Source of the DNA: a virus
DNA length: 64,000 nt
Direction: 5' to 3' (one strand)
Virus record (IMG/VR): IMGVR_UViG_3300027833_000001
Span: 62,001 to 126,000 of that record
Positions 9,142-15,997 of this stretch are shown piece by piece. The position numbers and the translations under genes were made by a program. Below the pieces are notes generated by a model that did not search any database, was not told the origin of the DNA, and saw only the letters and a list, made by a program, of their open reading frames with translations. Within the stretch, counting starts at the first letter, position 1. Each line of letters opens with the position of its first letter.

Positions 9142-9903
9142 ATGCCAAGACGGAAATCCAATCTTCAGGTAATTTCTCAATACGAAGATGAAATTCGCCA
9201 ACCACAAAAAAATAATCAATGTAAAATTAAAATTGATGACCTAAAGACAATAGGAGCCCTTACAGAAACTCAAGGTCAATTCTTCTCTCAATATCCCACA
9301 GCAAACGCTATGTTACTACATGGTTCAGCTGGTACAGGGAAAACATTCATAGCCCTCTATAAAGCACTAGAGGAAGTTCTAGATCCATCCTCCAGATACG
9401 AAAAAGTAGTCATTATTCGCTCGGCTGTCCCTTCAAGAGATATCGGACATTTGCCTGGCGATCAAGATGAGAAAACTGCTGTCTATATGCAACCCTATAT
9501 TGATATGTGCGAAAAACTTATTCCACAAAAACGGGGTTCATTCAAGCGGCTCATCGAAAATAAGTATGTGGAGTGGATGATTACCTCGTTTGTTAGAGGC
9601 ATAACTCTGGATAACGCAGTCATAATTGTTGATGAGTGCCAGAATATGAACGATATGGAGCTAAATTCAGTCTTGACAAGAGTGGGAGATAATAGTAAGA
9701 TAGTGATGTGTGGAGATTTTAGGCAGTCTGACCTATATAAGAATAGAGCAGATAATTCTGGCTTACAGAAATTTATGGTAATTGCGGAAGATATGAAGTC
9801 TTTCAAAATAATGGAGTTCACACCAGACGATATTGTTAGGAGCAAGTTCGTCAAAGAGTATATTGTAGCAAGAATGCGCTATGAGGATGTGCATGGTAGC
9901 TAA
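9142..9903 (+). CDS. phoH: PhoH-like P-loop ATPase
   Basis: A 253-residue PhoH-family ATPase, very common in marine T4-like phages. Walker A is GSAGTGKT at residues 61-68 and Walker B ends in VDE with Asp164 and Glu165, followed by CQNM. The PhoH-specific IIRSAVPSRDIGHLPGD stretch is present. The family binds and hydrolyses ATP and has been linked to RNA metabolism and phosphate starvation, but its role in phages is not settled. The N-terminal 35 residues are basic and polar. AGGA lies about 8 bases ahead of the ATG. Confidence 0.92.
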   Translation: MPRRKSNLQVISQYEDEIRQPQKNNQCKIKIDDLKTIGALTETQGQFFSQYPTANAMLLHGSAGTGKTFIALYKALEEVLDPSSRYEKVVIIRSAVPSRDIGHLPGDQDEKTAVYMQPYIDMCEKLIPQKRGSFKRLIENKYVEWMITSFVRGITLDNAVIIVDECQNMNDMELNSVLTRVGDNSKIVMCGDFRQSDLYKNRADNSGLQKFMVIAEDMKSFKIMEFTPDDIVRSKFVKEYIVARMRYEDVHGS

Positions 9904-9952
9904 GTCATTGATTTTGTTGACTTTAAATATTACGTAAAAAGCGTAAAAAAGG

Positions 9953-9981
9953 TTGACATTTGGCTATTGTTTTGCTATAAT
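9953..9981 (+). promoter_or_regulatory. consensus sigma70 promoter
   Basis: A perfect -35 hexamer TTGACA (9953-9958) and a perfect -10 hexamer TATAAT (9976-9981) are separated by exactly 17 bases. The ATG of the nuclease gene is at 9988, seven bases after the -10, so the predicted transcription start is at the initiation codon and the mRNA would be leaderless. The preceding 50 bases carry two CGTAAAAA direct repeats. Confidence 0.85.
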
Positions 9982-9987
9982 AGTCTT

Positions 9988-10650
9988 ATGAAAATATTTA
10001 ATCACTTAGATTTACCAGAACTTCCTAGTCTTTCCAGAAAGAATATTGATGGAAAGCGTATGTATTGTACCGATAGTGGTGATAGATATCCGTCTATCAC
10101 TACTGTCCTCTCCTGTCGTGGCAAGAAAGGTTTGTACGAATGGAGACAGCGTGTTGGATCAGTAGAAGCTGATAAAGTCAGTAAGAAAGCATCTACACGT
10201 GGTACCAAAATTCACAAGATATGTGAAGACTATATCAACAATGAACCTCTACCAGAACTGACCCTAGTCGAACAAGAGACTTGGAACACGTTTAGACCTG
10301 TTGTAGAGCGTATCGATAACATCCATCATGTAGAACCATTCATGTTCAGTAACCATCTTGGTATTGCTGGTCAGTGTGATTGTATTGCAGAGTTTGATGG
10401 TAAACTGTCTATTATAGATTTCAAGACCTCACGTAGACTCAAATCTCACAAAATGATATCAAGTTACTTTGCACAGTGTGCCGCGTATGCAATCATGTAC
10501 GAAGAGTTGACTGGCATTGCAATCAATAGAACTGTTATATTAATGGCAGTTGATGATGAGCAACCACAGATATTCATTGAGAAGCGTGATAATTATGTCG
10601 ATTATTTACTAGAAAGTAAACGTATGTTTGAAGCTGGTGAAATTGATTAA
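9988..10650 (+). CDS. PD-(D/E)XK nuclease (RecB/Cas4-like exonuclease)
   Basis: A 220-residue nuclease of the PD-(D/E)XK fold. Visible active-site elements are HKICEDY in the first half, GIAGQCDCIAEFDGK, then IIDFKTS (the D-x-K strand) and the later QCAAYAIMYEE helix, which is the QxxxY motif of the RecB/Cas4 group. Such enzymes degrade or trim DNA ends in recombination and host DNA breakdown. I chose ATG 9988; a TTG at 9967 in frame would lie inside the promoter spacer and is unlikely. It is the only gene in the window with a textbook host-type sigma70 promoter, so it may be expressed earlier than its neighbours. Confidence 0.8.
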   Translation: MKIFNHLDLPELPSLSRKNIDGKRMYCTDSGDRYPSITTVLSCRGKKGLYEWRQRVGSVEADKVSKKASTRGTKIHKICEDYINNEPLPELTLVEQETWNTFRPVVERIDNIHHVEPFMFSNHLGIAGQCDCIAEFDGKLSIIDFKTSRRLKSHKMISSYFAQCAAYAIMYEELTGIAINRTVILMAVDDEQPQIFIEKRDNYVDYLLESKRMFEAGEID

Positions 10651-10659
10651 TATGAGACT

Positions 10660-10667
10660 ACTAAATA
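10660..10667 (+). promoter_or_regulatory. late-promoter-like motif ahead of tmRNA
   Basis: ACTAAATA followed by GAACTA repeats the core and downstream bases of the gp25 late promoter (TATAAATAGAACTA). If used, transcription would begin near 10673, just before the acceptor piece of the tmRNA. The alternative is that the tmRNA is read from the upstream nuclease promoter. Confidence 0.45.
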
Positions 10668-10674
10668 GAACTAC

Positions 10675-10930
10675 TAGATTTGATGAAGCGTATATTAGGA
10701 AGTTTGGACGCGGGTGCAACTCCCGCCGCCTCCACCATAAGCACATTTTGACGAGTGTTCTTATGTTGGGGGCGAGTTAGGTTCGACAGGCAACTGAAGG
10801 TACGTGGAGAATCGGTGCGGAAGCTACCGTAAACGCAACAAAACCTATAAATGCCAACGATGAGGTATTTGCACTAGCCGCATAAGCTAGTCGGGGTATG
10901 GGATCCACCTTGTAATCCAACGGTCCCACT
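10675..10930 (+). ncRNA. ssrA: permuted two-piece tmRNA
   Basis: A transfer-messenger RNA gene in circularly permuted order. The acceptor piece comes first: T-stem GCGGG/CCCGC at 10710-10726 around a seven-base loop, then CGCCTCC, A and CCA (10735-10737). A short intervening segment (10738-10767) forms a hairpin. The coding piece then begins GGGGGCG (10768-10774), which pairs along its whole length with CGCCTCC (10727-10733) with one G-U, and continues with the conserved GGTTCGACAGG. The tag frame starts at the resume codon GCA 10835 and ends at TAA 10885, giving ATKPINANDEVFALAA; the ALAA end is the usual protease signal. The outer ends (about 10675 and 10930) are estimates. tmRNA rescues stalled ribosomes and tags the nascent chain for degradation. 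Confidence 0.92.
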
Positions 10931-10955
10931 TTTAAAGGCAAGAAGGATAAACTAT

Positions 10956-11534
10956 ATGCTTAAATCGACATTTATAACGATTAGCCCAATAATACTATTA
11001 TTATGTTTTCTTAATGGAGACAAAGAAGAAGTAAAACAGGAAGTCCAACTAAATGAGATTGAGATTGTAGAAGTAGTAGAACCATTACCACAAATTGATA
11101 AAAAAGAAATCCAATGTATGGCAATGAATATTTACCATGAAGCGAGGAACGAGTCTGAACTAGGACAAGTTGCTGTAGCCAATGTGACAATAAACAGAGC
11201 CAATTCTAAAAGATTTCCTGACACTATCTGTAGTGTTGTTTATCAAGCTAAAATGAGTAACTGGTGGAAACAAAATAAGAACAGAGATGTTCCTATAAGA
11301 AATGCTTGCCAGTTTAGCTGGTATTGTGATGGAAAATCTGATGTTGTACGTGAAGTTAAAGCGTATAAGGAAATAGAAAAGTTAGCAGAAGAAGTTCTGC
11401 AGGGATTACATAATGACAATACATATGGCAGTACACATTACCATGCACATTACGTTAATCCATACTGGGCAAGCAGTCTAGTGATGGTGTCACAAGTAGA
11501 CAGTCATATATTTTATATAAGTGGTAATAGATGA
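10956..11534 (+). CDS. SleB/CwlJ-type cell wall hydrolase
   Basis: A 192-residue peptidoglycan hydrolase of the Hydrolase_2 (SleB) family, a likely endolysin. A hydrophobic N-terminal segment (residues 5-19) acts as signal anchor or uncleaved signal, followed by an acidic linker (to about 48). The catalytic domain starts at about 52 with NIYHEARNES, where Glu62 matches the family's catalytic glutamate, then GQVAVANVTINR, CQFSWYCDG and the C-terminal SHYH-like THYHAHYV. The signal segment suggests export by the host Sec system. AAGAAGGAT precedes the ATG. The gp5 protein of this phage has no lysozyme domain, so this is the only lytic enzyme seen in the window. The stop overlaps the epimerase start. 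Confidence 0.85.
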   Translation: MLKSTFITISPIILLLCFLNGDKEEVKQEVQLNEIEIVEVVEPLPQIDKKEIQCMAMNIYHEARNESELGQVAVANVTINRANSKRFPDTICSVVYQAKMSNWWKQNKNRDVPIRNACQFSWYCDGKSDVVREVKAYKEIEKLAEEVLQGLHNDNTYGSTHYHAHYVNPYWASSLVMVSQVDSHIFYISGNR

Positions 11535-12421
11535 GTTGTTATATTGTTACCGGTGGTTGTGGATTTATAGGTTCGCACTTGGTGGAAGCATTACTAGCCA
11601 CTGGTAATAAAGTTGTTGTGATTGATGATATGCGATCTGGTTCCCATGTGGTCAAGGATGAGAATGTCCAGTATGTCACGGAAGAAGTTTGTAGCGTAGA
11701 CATTGAAGGAAGATATGATGGTATATTTCATTTTGCTAACACACCCCGAATTAGACTAGCATACGAAAAACCATTGTTGGCTCTACGAAATGGAATTGAT
11801 CCAACAATTCATATTGCGGAATTAGCAAGAAAGTTCAAATGCCCCTTGTATTTTGCCTCAAGTTCTAGTACAATATACTCTGATAGAACATCTAATCCTT
11901 ACACTCTTTCTAAAGCGGTAAGTCAAGATATTCTTGATATGTATTGGGAGTTGTATAATGTACCATCACACATACTATATTTTTACAATGTGTATGGACC
12001 AAGAGAAGCAGATTATGGAATTCATAGCACTGTTATCAGATCATTTAAGAATGCTATTCAAATAGAATCTCCATTGCACATATATGGTACAGGGAAGAAA
12101 ACTAGAGACTTTACACACGTTGATGATGTTGTTGATGGGTTACTAAACCTAATACTGATGAAGAAGAAGCCAAGACACGCCCACTTTGGAACAGGCAATC
12201 CTTATTCAATAAAAGAGATTGCAGATGCATTTGAGCATCCTGTAGTATATGAGTTTGACAAGAAAGGAGAAGCACAAGATACTATATGTGAAACCCCTTT
12301 CATAGTAGCAAACTATGATGTTATTGACTACATCAAATTTTGGAAACGAGAGTTTGATGAAGCAAAGAAGTATTTTGAAGTTAAAGAAAAATTACAGGAG
12401 ATAGATAGCCGAAATGCCTAA
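11531..12421 (+). CDS. NAD-dependent nucleotide-sugar epimerase/dehydratase
   Basis: A 296-residue extended short-chain dehydrogenase. Residues 8-14 are the NAD-binding GGCGFIG; the catalytic triad is suggested by the SSSS run (about 117-120), Tyr124 and Lys128 in YTLSK; GTGKKTRDFTHVDDVVDG is the typical C-terminal substrate-domain block. The group includes UDP-glucose 4-epimerase, GDP-mannose dehydratase and related enzymes, and the exact reaction cannot be read here. It is slightly short for the family. ATGA overlap couples it to the wall hydrolase. It probably feeds the same sugar pathway as the 1-8800 operon, although it is embedded among replication and late-transcription genes. Confidence 0.82.
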   Translation: MSCYIVTGGCGFIGSHLVEALLATGNKVVVIDDMRSGSHVVKDENVQYVTEEVCSVDIEGRYDGIFHFANTPRIRLAYEKPLLALRNGIDPTIHIAELARKFKCPLYFASSSSTIYSDRTSNPYTLSKAVSQDILDMYWELYNVPSHILYFYNVYGPREADYGIHSTVIRSFKNAIQIESPLHIYGTGKKTRDFTHVDDVVDGLLNLILMKKKPRHAHFGTGNPYSIKEIADAFEHPVVYEFDKKGEAQDTICETPFIVANYDVIDYIKFWKREFDEAKKYFEVKEKLQEIDSRNA

Positions 12422-12701
12422 AGTAGTAGATGTAACAGCGGATAAGAATTCAATGAATGACCCCTTTCTCATAACAAAGGAATTCAAATCATCAATCGCG
12501 TTCTCACAACATATAGAGAGACTGGCTATTAAGACTGGTAGTTTCATTGATGCGATTGTTGATTATTGTGGTGCGAAAGATATCGATGTAGAGAGTGTTA
12601 AGAAGTTACTATCACCTTCATTGAAAGAAAAAATCAAAGCAGAAGCAGAGAACCTAAACTTATTGAAAGGTGGTAATAAGACGCACAAGTTACCAATTTA
12701 A
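12414..12701 (+). CDS. 33: gp33-like late promoter transcription accessory protein
   Basis: A 95-residue protein resembling cyanophage gp33, the co-activator that bridges RNA polymerase and the sliding clamp at T4-type late promoters. The recognisable part is FSQHIERLAIKTGSFIDAI (about residues 32-50), followed by the YCGAKDIDVESVKKLLSPSL helix and LKEKIKAEAENLNLLK. In T4, genes 33, 59 and 32 are neighbours, and the same order is found here, which strengthens the call. T4 gp33 is about 112 residues. The gene overlaps the epimerase end by 8 bases. Its presence agrees with the TATAAATA motifs found through the window. Confidence 0.75.
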   Translation: MPKVVDVTADKNSMNDPFLITKEFKSSIAFSQHIERLAIKTGSFIDAIVDYCGAKDIDVESVKKLLSPSLKEKIKAEAENLNLLKGGNKTHKLPI

Positions 12702-12702
12702 A

Positions 12703-13284
12703 ATGACCGAACCATTTGAAGTCTATAAACTTTACCTTGCACTGAAGTTACATTTCACAAAGAAAGACTATGACATTACCAAAACTAAAGGTGCTGTTAA
12801 GGTAAAGCAAGAAACATTCCTGAAACGTAAAGACCTTACTGCTATACGAAAGTTAGCTAGAGATTACAAACGGAGTGATATAATAGACTTCTTAGTAGCC
12901 AACTTTGTTAGTGGTGAAAAATGGGGTGGGTTATTTGATGTTGAAGCGAATAGAATATACAAGCAATGGTTAATCAGAAAAGGCAAGAGGGATTATACAT
13001 TCCAACAAGATGTGGAAGTAATCTTATTAGAAATGGAGAAGAGTGAAATTAAATCACCTTTTTATGAAAAAAGTTCTAAACACCCCTTGACTTTTAGATT
13101 ATACTATGCTAAAATGATCACAATTGAAACTCTTGTTATATTAGATAAGATTTTTAATTATGTAGATAGCGAAACGGATGATGTTTTTATTAGTGATTTA
13201 TCATTGATAATAAAGAAATATCGACCGTTCGTTAGAGTCACAGACAAAATGAAGTCTGCTGGCAAGTCCTTGGAAGTAGTATAA
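12703..13284 (+). CDS. 59: gp59-like loader of replicative helicase
   Basis: A 193-residue basic protein resembling T4 gp59, which loads the gp41 helicase onto gp32-coated forks. The N-terminal FEVYKLYLALKLHFTKKDYD (residues 4-23) and FLKRKDLTAIRKLARDY, DIIDFLVANFVSG blocks fit the family, and many Lys/Arg residues fit its DNA binding. T4 gp59 is about 217 residues. I chose ATG 12703, one base after the gp33 stop; a GTG at 12670 in frame would overlap gp33 and adds an unconserved tail. The stop codon is part of the next late-promoter motif. Confidence 0.78.
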   Translation: MTEPFEVYKLYLALKLHFTKKDYDITKTKGAVKVKQETFLKRKDLTAIRKLARDYKRSDIIDFLVANFVSGEKWGGLFDVEANRIYKQWLIRKGKRDYTFQQDVEVILLEMEKSEIKSPFYEKSSKHPLTFRLYYAKMITIETLVILDKIFNYVDSETDDVFISDLSLIIKKYRPFVRVTDKMKSAGKSLEVV

Positions 13285-13287
13285 ATA
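13280..13287 (+). promoter_or_regulatory. T4-type late promoter (TATAAATA)
   Basis: A perfect TATAAATA that contains the TAA stop of the gp59 gene. It lies 15 bases before the ATG of the next small gene, and GGAG (13288-13291) directly follows. It would start a late transcript for the small protein and gp32. Confidence 0.55.
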
Positions 13288-13302
13288 GGAGTATACTGAA
13301 AG

Positions 13303-13494
13303 ATGGGCAAGAAACGTAATCGCACATTTCAGTGTGGTGACGAAGAGAAGCGTGTTCGTAGAGTACCAAGTGCGGGTAAAACCAAACTTGACAAATACAA
13401 GCACTTATTATATGATGGAATATATGATGATGAGGAACTATATGACGAGTTTTGTTATCATACAGAAAAAATACATCGCAAATTAAGTACATAA
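13303..13494 (+). CDS. small basic/acidic hypothetical protein
   Basis: A 63-residue protein that I cannot assign. The first half is strongly basic (GKKRNRTFQCGDEEKRVRRV) and the second half is acidic and tyrosine-rich (YDGIYDDEELYDEFCYH). Such a split charge is common in small phage proteins that bind nucleic acid or host proteins. It lies between gp59 and gp32, behind a late promoter motif. The GGAG at 13288 is 11 bases from the ATG, slightly far for a Shine-Dalgarno. Confidence 0.6.
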   Translation: MGKKRNRTFQCGDEEKRVRRVPSAGKTKLDKYKHLLYDGIYDDEELYDEFCYHTEKIHRKLST

Positions 13495-13514
13495 CGTAAA
13501 CAATGGAGAAAAAT

Positions 13515-14432
13515 ATGTCTTTTAATTCACTTTCTGACCTCCGCAATTCCCGCGGCAACTTTAATTCTTTAATGAAAGAAGTTGAGAAAATGTCCACTAC
13601 AACCACAACACAATCCCGTGATGATGGTCGTGAGTGGAAACCCACAGTCGATCAAGCTGGTAATGGCTATGCTGTTATTCGATTCCTACCTGCACCAAAG
13701 GGAGAAGATTTCCCATGGGCAAGAATCTGGAATCATGGCTTTCAAGGCTCCACTGGCAAGTGGTATATCGAAAACTCTCTGACTACTCTTGGTCAACAAG
13801 ATCCAGTCTCTGAGTTAAACACCGAACTATGGAATAGTGGTGTTGATTCCGATAAAGAAATTGCACGTAAGCAGAAGCGTAGGCTTGCATACTATGCAAA
13901 CATTGTGGTTGTTAAAGATGCATCTAACCCTGCAAATGAAGGACAAGTATTCCTTTATAAGTTTGGTAAGAAAATCTTTGATAAGATTTCCGAAGCAATG
14001 AAGCCAGAGTTTGAGGACGAAACTCCTCTAAACCCATTCGACTTCTGGGAAGGTGTCAACTTTAAACTGAAGATTCGTCAAGTAGAGGGTTACCGAAACT
14101 ATGACAAGTCTGAGTTCGAAGCGACTACAACACCAGTAGCAGATAGTGATGACGCTATCGAAGCTATCTGGACAAAGCAGTATTCACTCGCTGAAATTAC
14201 TGATCCTAAGAACTTCAAATCATATGAAGCATTGCAAACTAAATTGCAACAAGTGCTTGGTGGAAGGGCTGTCCCTGCACCAGCGGCAAGTGTATCTTCA
14301 CAGACAGGTGATGTCGAAGATGATCTATTTGTAAAGAGTAACGGAGCAACTGATCCTGCCACAACTGTGGAATCAGCATCTACGGATGATGATGCATTAT
14401 CTTACTTTTCGAAGTTAGCCGATGAGGACTAA
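13515..14432 (+). CDS. 32: gp32-like single-stranded DNA-binding protein
   Basis: A 305-residue homologue of T4 gp32, which coats single-stranded DNA in replication and recombination. The N-terminal SLSDLRNSRGNFNSLMKEVEK is the cooperative-binding arm. The core has WYIENSLTTLG, a basic RKQKRRLAYYAN, FLYKFGKKIFDKI and NPFDFWEGVNFKLKI. The C-terminal 40 residues are acidic (DDDALSYFSKLADED), as expected for the protein-interaction tail. There is not a single cysteine, so the zinc site of T4 gp32 is absent. ATG 13515 has GGAGAAAA just upstream; the ATG at 13503 overlaps that site. A terminator follows the stop. Confidence 0.92.
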   Translation: MSFNSLSDLRNSRGNFNSLMKEVEKMSTTTTTQSRDDGREWKPTVDQAGNGYAVIRFLPAPKGEDFPWARIWNHGFQGSTGKWYIENSLTTLGQQDPVSELNTELWNSGVDSDKEIARKQKRRLAYYANIVVVKDASNPANEGQVFLYKFGKKIFDKISEAMKPEFEDETPLNPFDFWEGVNFKLKIRQVEGYRNYDKSEFEATTTPVADSDDAIEAIWTKQYSLAEITDPKNFKSYEALQTKLQQVLGGRAVPAPAASVSSQTGDVEDDLFVKSNGATDPATTVESASTDDDALSYFSKLADED

Positions 14433-14457
14433 ATAGTTCTGTCAGTTTGTTCTACTA

Positions 14458-14484
14458 GGGGAGCATCGCGCTCCCCTTTTTTTT
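14458..14484 (+). terminator. rho-independent terminator after gp32
   Basis: A seven-base-pair stem GGGGAGC/GCTCCCC around the loop ATCGC is followed by eight T residues. It lies 25 bases after the gp32 stop and 13 bases before the radical SAM gene, and ends the gp33-gp59-gp32 transcription unit. Confidence 0.95.
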
Positions 14485-14497
14485 ACTTAGGGTTATT

Positions 14498-15997
14498 ATG
14501 CACGGAATAATATTTGGTGGCTTGTTAGAAGATTTGGGAATGGACTCCAGTATGGTAGCTATTCGTAGATCATCTGGTGCACATAAGATTGCTACCTTTT
14601 TACGAAATCATAATTATGATATTGAGGTTGTTGATTATATTCATCGATGGTCTTTAGATCAATTAAAAGAATTTACAATAAAGAAAGTTGATACAGAAAC
14701 TCTTTTCTTTGGCTTTAGTTCTACGTTTATGATTAGCACACCAGAGTTGATTGAGTTTGTTCATTGGCTCAAACATAGATACCCCAATATCAAACAAGTT
14801 ATCGGTAGTCAAAATCAAACAATGAAAGAACTACCATGTGACTGGTATATTTACGGGTATGGTGAGTACGCTATACTAGCACTCTTAGACCACTTTAAGG
14901 GAGGACCAGAGCCGATACACGAAGGAAATCTTATAAATGCATATACTAACTACAAGGCATTTCCTAAAGAAGACCTTTCTGTTCAATATACAGAGAGAGA
15001 TTTTATCCACGACAGGGAAATACTACTGTTAGAGATGGCAAGAGGATGTAAGTTCAAATGCTCTTTCTGTAGTTTTCCTATTCTTGGTGTGAAAGATGAT
15101 CATACAACCTCAGAACAATATTTCTACGATGAGATGTCGAGAAACTATGACAAATGGGGTACGACTCATTACATGGTTCTAGATGAAACATTCAATGATT
15201 CTAGTGAAAAGATTGCGAAGTATGCGGCTGCCTGTAGAAAACTTCCATTCCAACCTAAGATGACTGCTTATATTAGAGCAGACTTAATGGTATCTAGAAT
15301 ACAAGATTGGGACAACTTGATAGATATGGGAATCACTTCTCACTTTTATGGTGTTGAGTCTATGCATTTACCTTCAGCTAAATCAATTGGCAAAGGAATG
15401 AACAGTGGGCGAATACAAGATGGCTTGCTTCATGTAGATGAGTACTTCAGAAAGAATGCTGGCTTTTATAAAGGACATATATCTTTGATTGCTGGTTTAC
15501 CACATGAGACATTAGAAACTCTCAGAGAAACAAAAGACTGGTTAGAAAAGTATTGGATAGAAAATAGTTATCATATGAATCTATTGATGATTAAAGATTT
15601 AGATAAAAATGGCGCGTCACTGAATCATAACTCTGCTATGGATAAAGATTGGAAAAAATTTGGATACGAGAAAACTACTTTTCCAGAAGAGTGTGATATT
15701 GATTGGAGTAAAAGTTATAATCCATATTTCAAAAATCTCTATGAGTACGTGGATAAGTATGAATACTATTTGAAATGGAAAAATGAAAATTTAAGTCTTT
15801 ACGAGGTTACTAAATTTGCAGTTGAAGAATGGAGTCAAGCTAAACTTAAAAATGGTATTGATCCGTTTATGTATGATAAGTTCTTTATTGATCCCACAGT
15901 TAAGTGGAGTGACTTTGCTGAATTAAATCATTTAGAAAGAAGAACAGACCACATCAATGCTCATATAGATGACTATATAAGTAAGAAATTATCCTAG
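14498..15997 (+). CDS. radical SAM protein with B12-binding-like N-terminal domain
   Basis: A 499-residue iron-sulfur enzyme. The N-terminal 150 residues have the shape of a cobalamin-binding-type domain (GAHKIATFLRNHNYDIEVVDY, then VIGSQNQTMKELPCDWYIYGYGEYA) but lack the DxHxxG cobalt ligand motif, as in many such radical SAM proteins. The radical SAM cluster motif CKFKCSFC gives Cys184, Cys188 and Cys191. GVESMHLPSAKSIGKGMN and HISLIAGLPHETLETL follow, as in the Elp3/MiaB-like SAM-binding barrel. The reaction is unknown. It lies between a terminator and a converging minus-strand operon, whose last gene overlaps it by 4 bases, so it needs its own promoter, which I could not identify. Confidence 0.82.
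   Translation: MHGIIFGGLLEDLGMDSSMVAIRRSSGAHKIATFLRNHNYDIEVVDYIHRWSLDQLKEFTIKKVDTETLFFGFSSTFMISTPELIEFVHWLKHRYPNIKQVIGSQNQTMKELPCDWYIYGYGEYAILALLDHFKGGPEPIHEGNLINAYTNYKAFPKEDLSVQYTERDFIHDREILLLEMARGCKFKCSFCSFPILGVKDDHTTSEQYFYDEMSRNYDKWGTTHYMVLDETFNDSSEKIAKYAAACRKLPFQPKMTAYIRADLMVSRIQDWDNLIDMGITSHFYGVESMHLPSAKSIGKGMNSGRIQDGLLHVDEYFRKNAGFYKGHISLIAGLPHETLETLRETKDWLEKYWIENSYHMNLLMIKDLDKNGASLNHNSAMDKDWKKFGYEKTTFPEECDIDWSKSYNPYFKNLYEYVDKYEYYLKWKNENLSLYEVTKFAVEEWSQAKLKNGIDPFMYDKFFIDPTVKWSDFAELNHLERRTDHINAHIDDYISKKLS

Noticed and set aside
9967-9990. TTG start for the nuclease at 9967
   Set aside because: It lies between the -35 and -10 boxes of a consensus promoter, so it would not be on the main transcript; ATG 9988 is preferred.
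10956-11015. Lipoprotein signal in the wall hydrolase
   Set aside because: The LLLC sequence lacks the small residue before cysteine that signal peptidase II needs; a plain signal anchor is more likely.
13238-13645. Open frame of 135 codons on the minus strand
   Set aside because: It runs antisense across a small gene and the start of gp32, which are well supported by motifs and Shine-Dalgarno sites.
14428-14435. ACTAAATA late-promoter-like motif
   Set aside because: It is made from the gp32 stop codon and is followed within 25 bases by a strong terminator, so it would give only a tiny transcript. It is probably a chance match.
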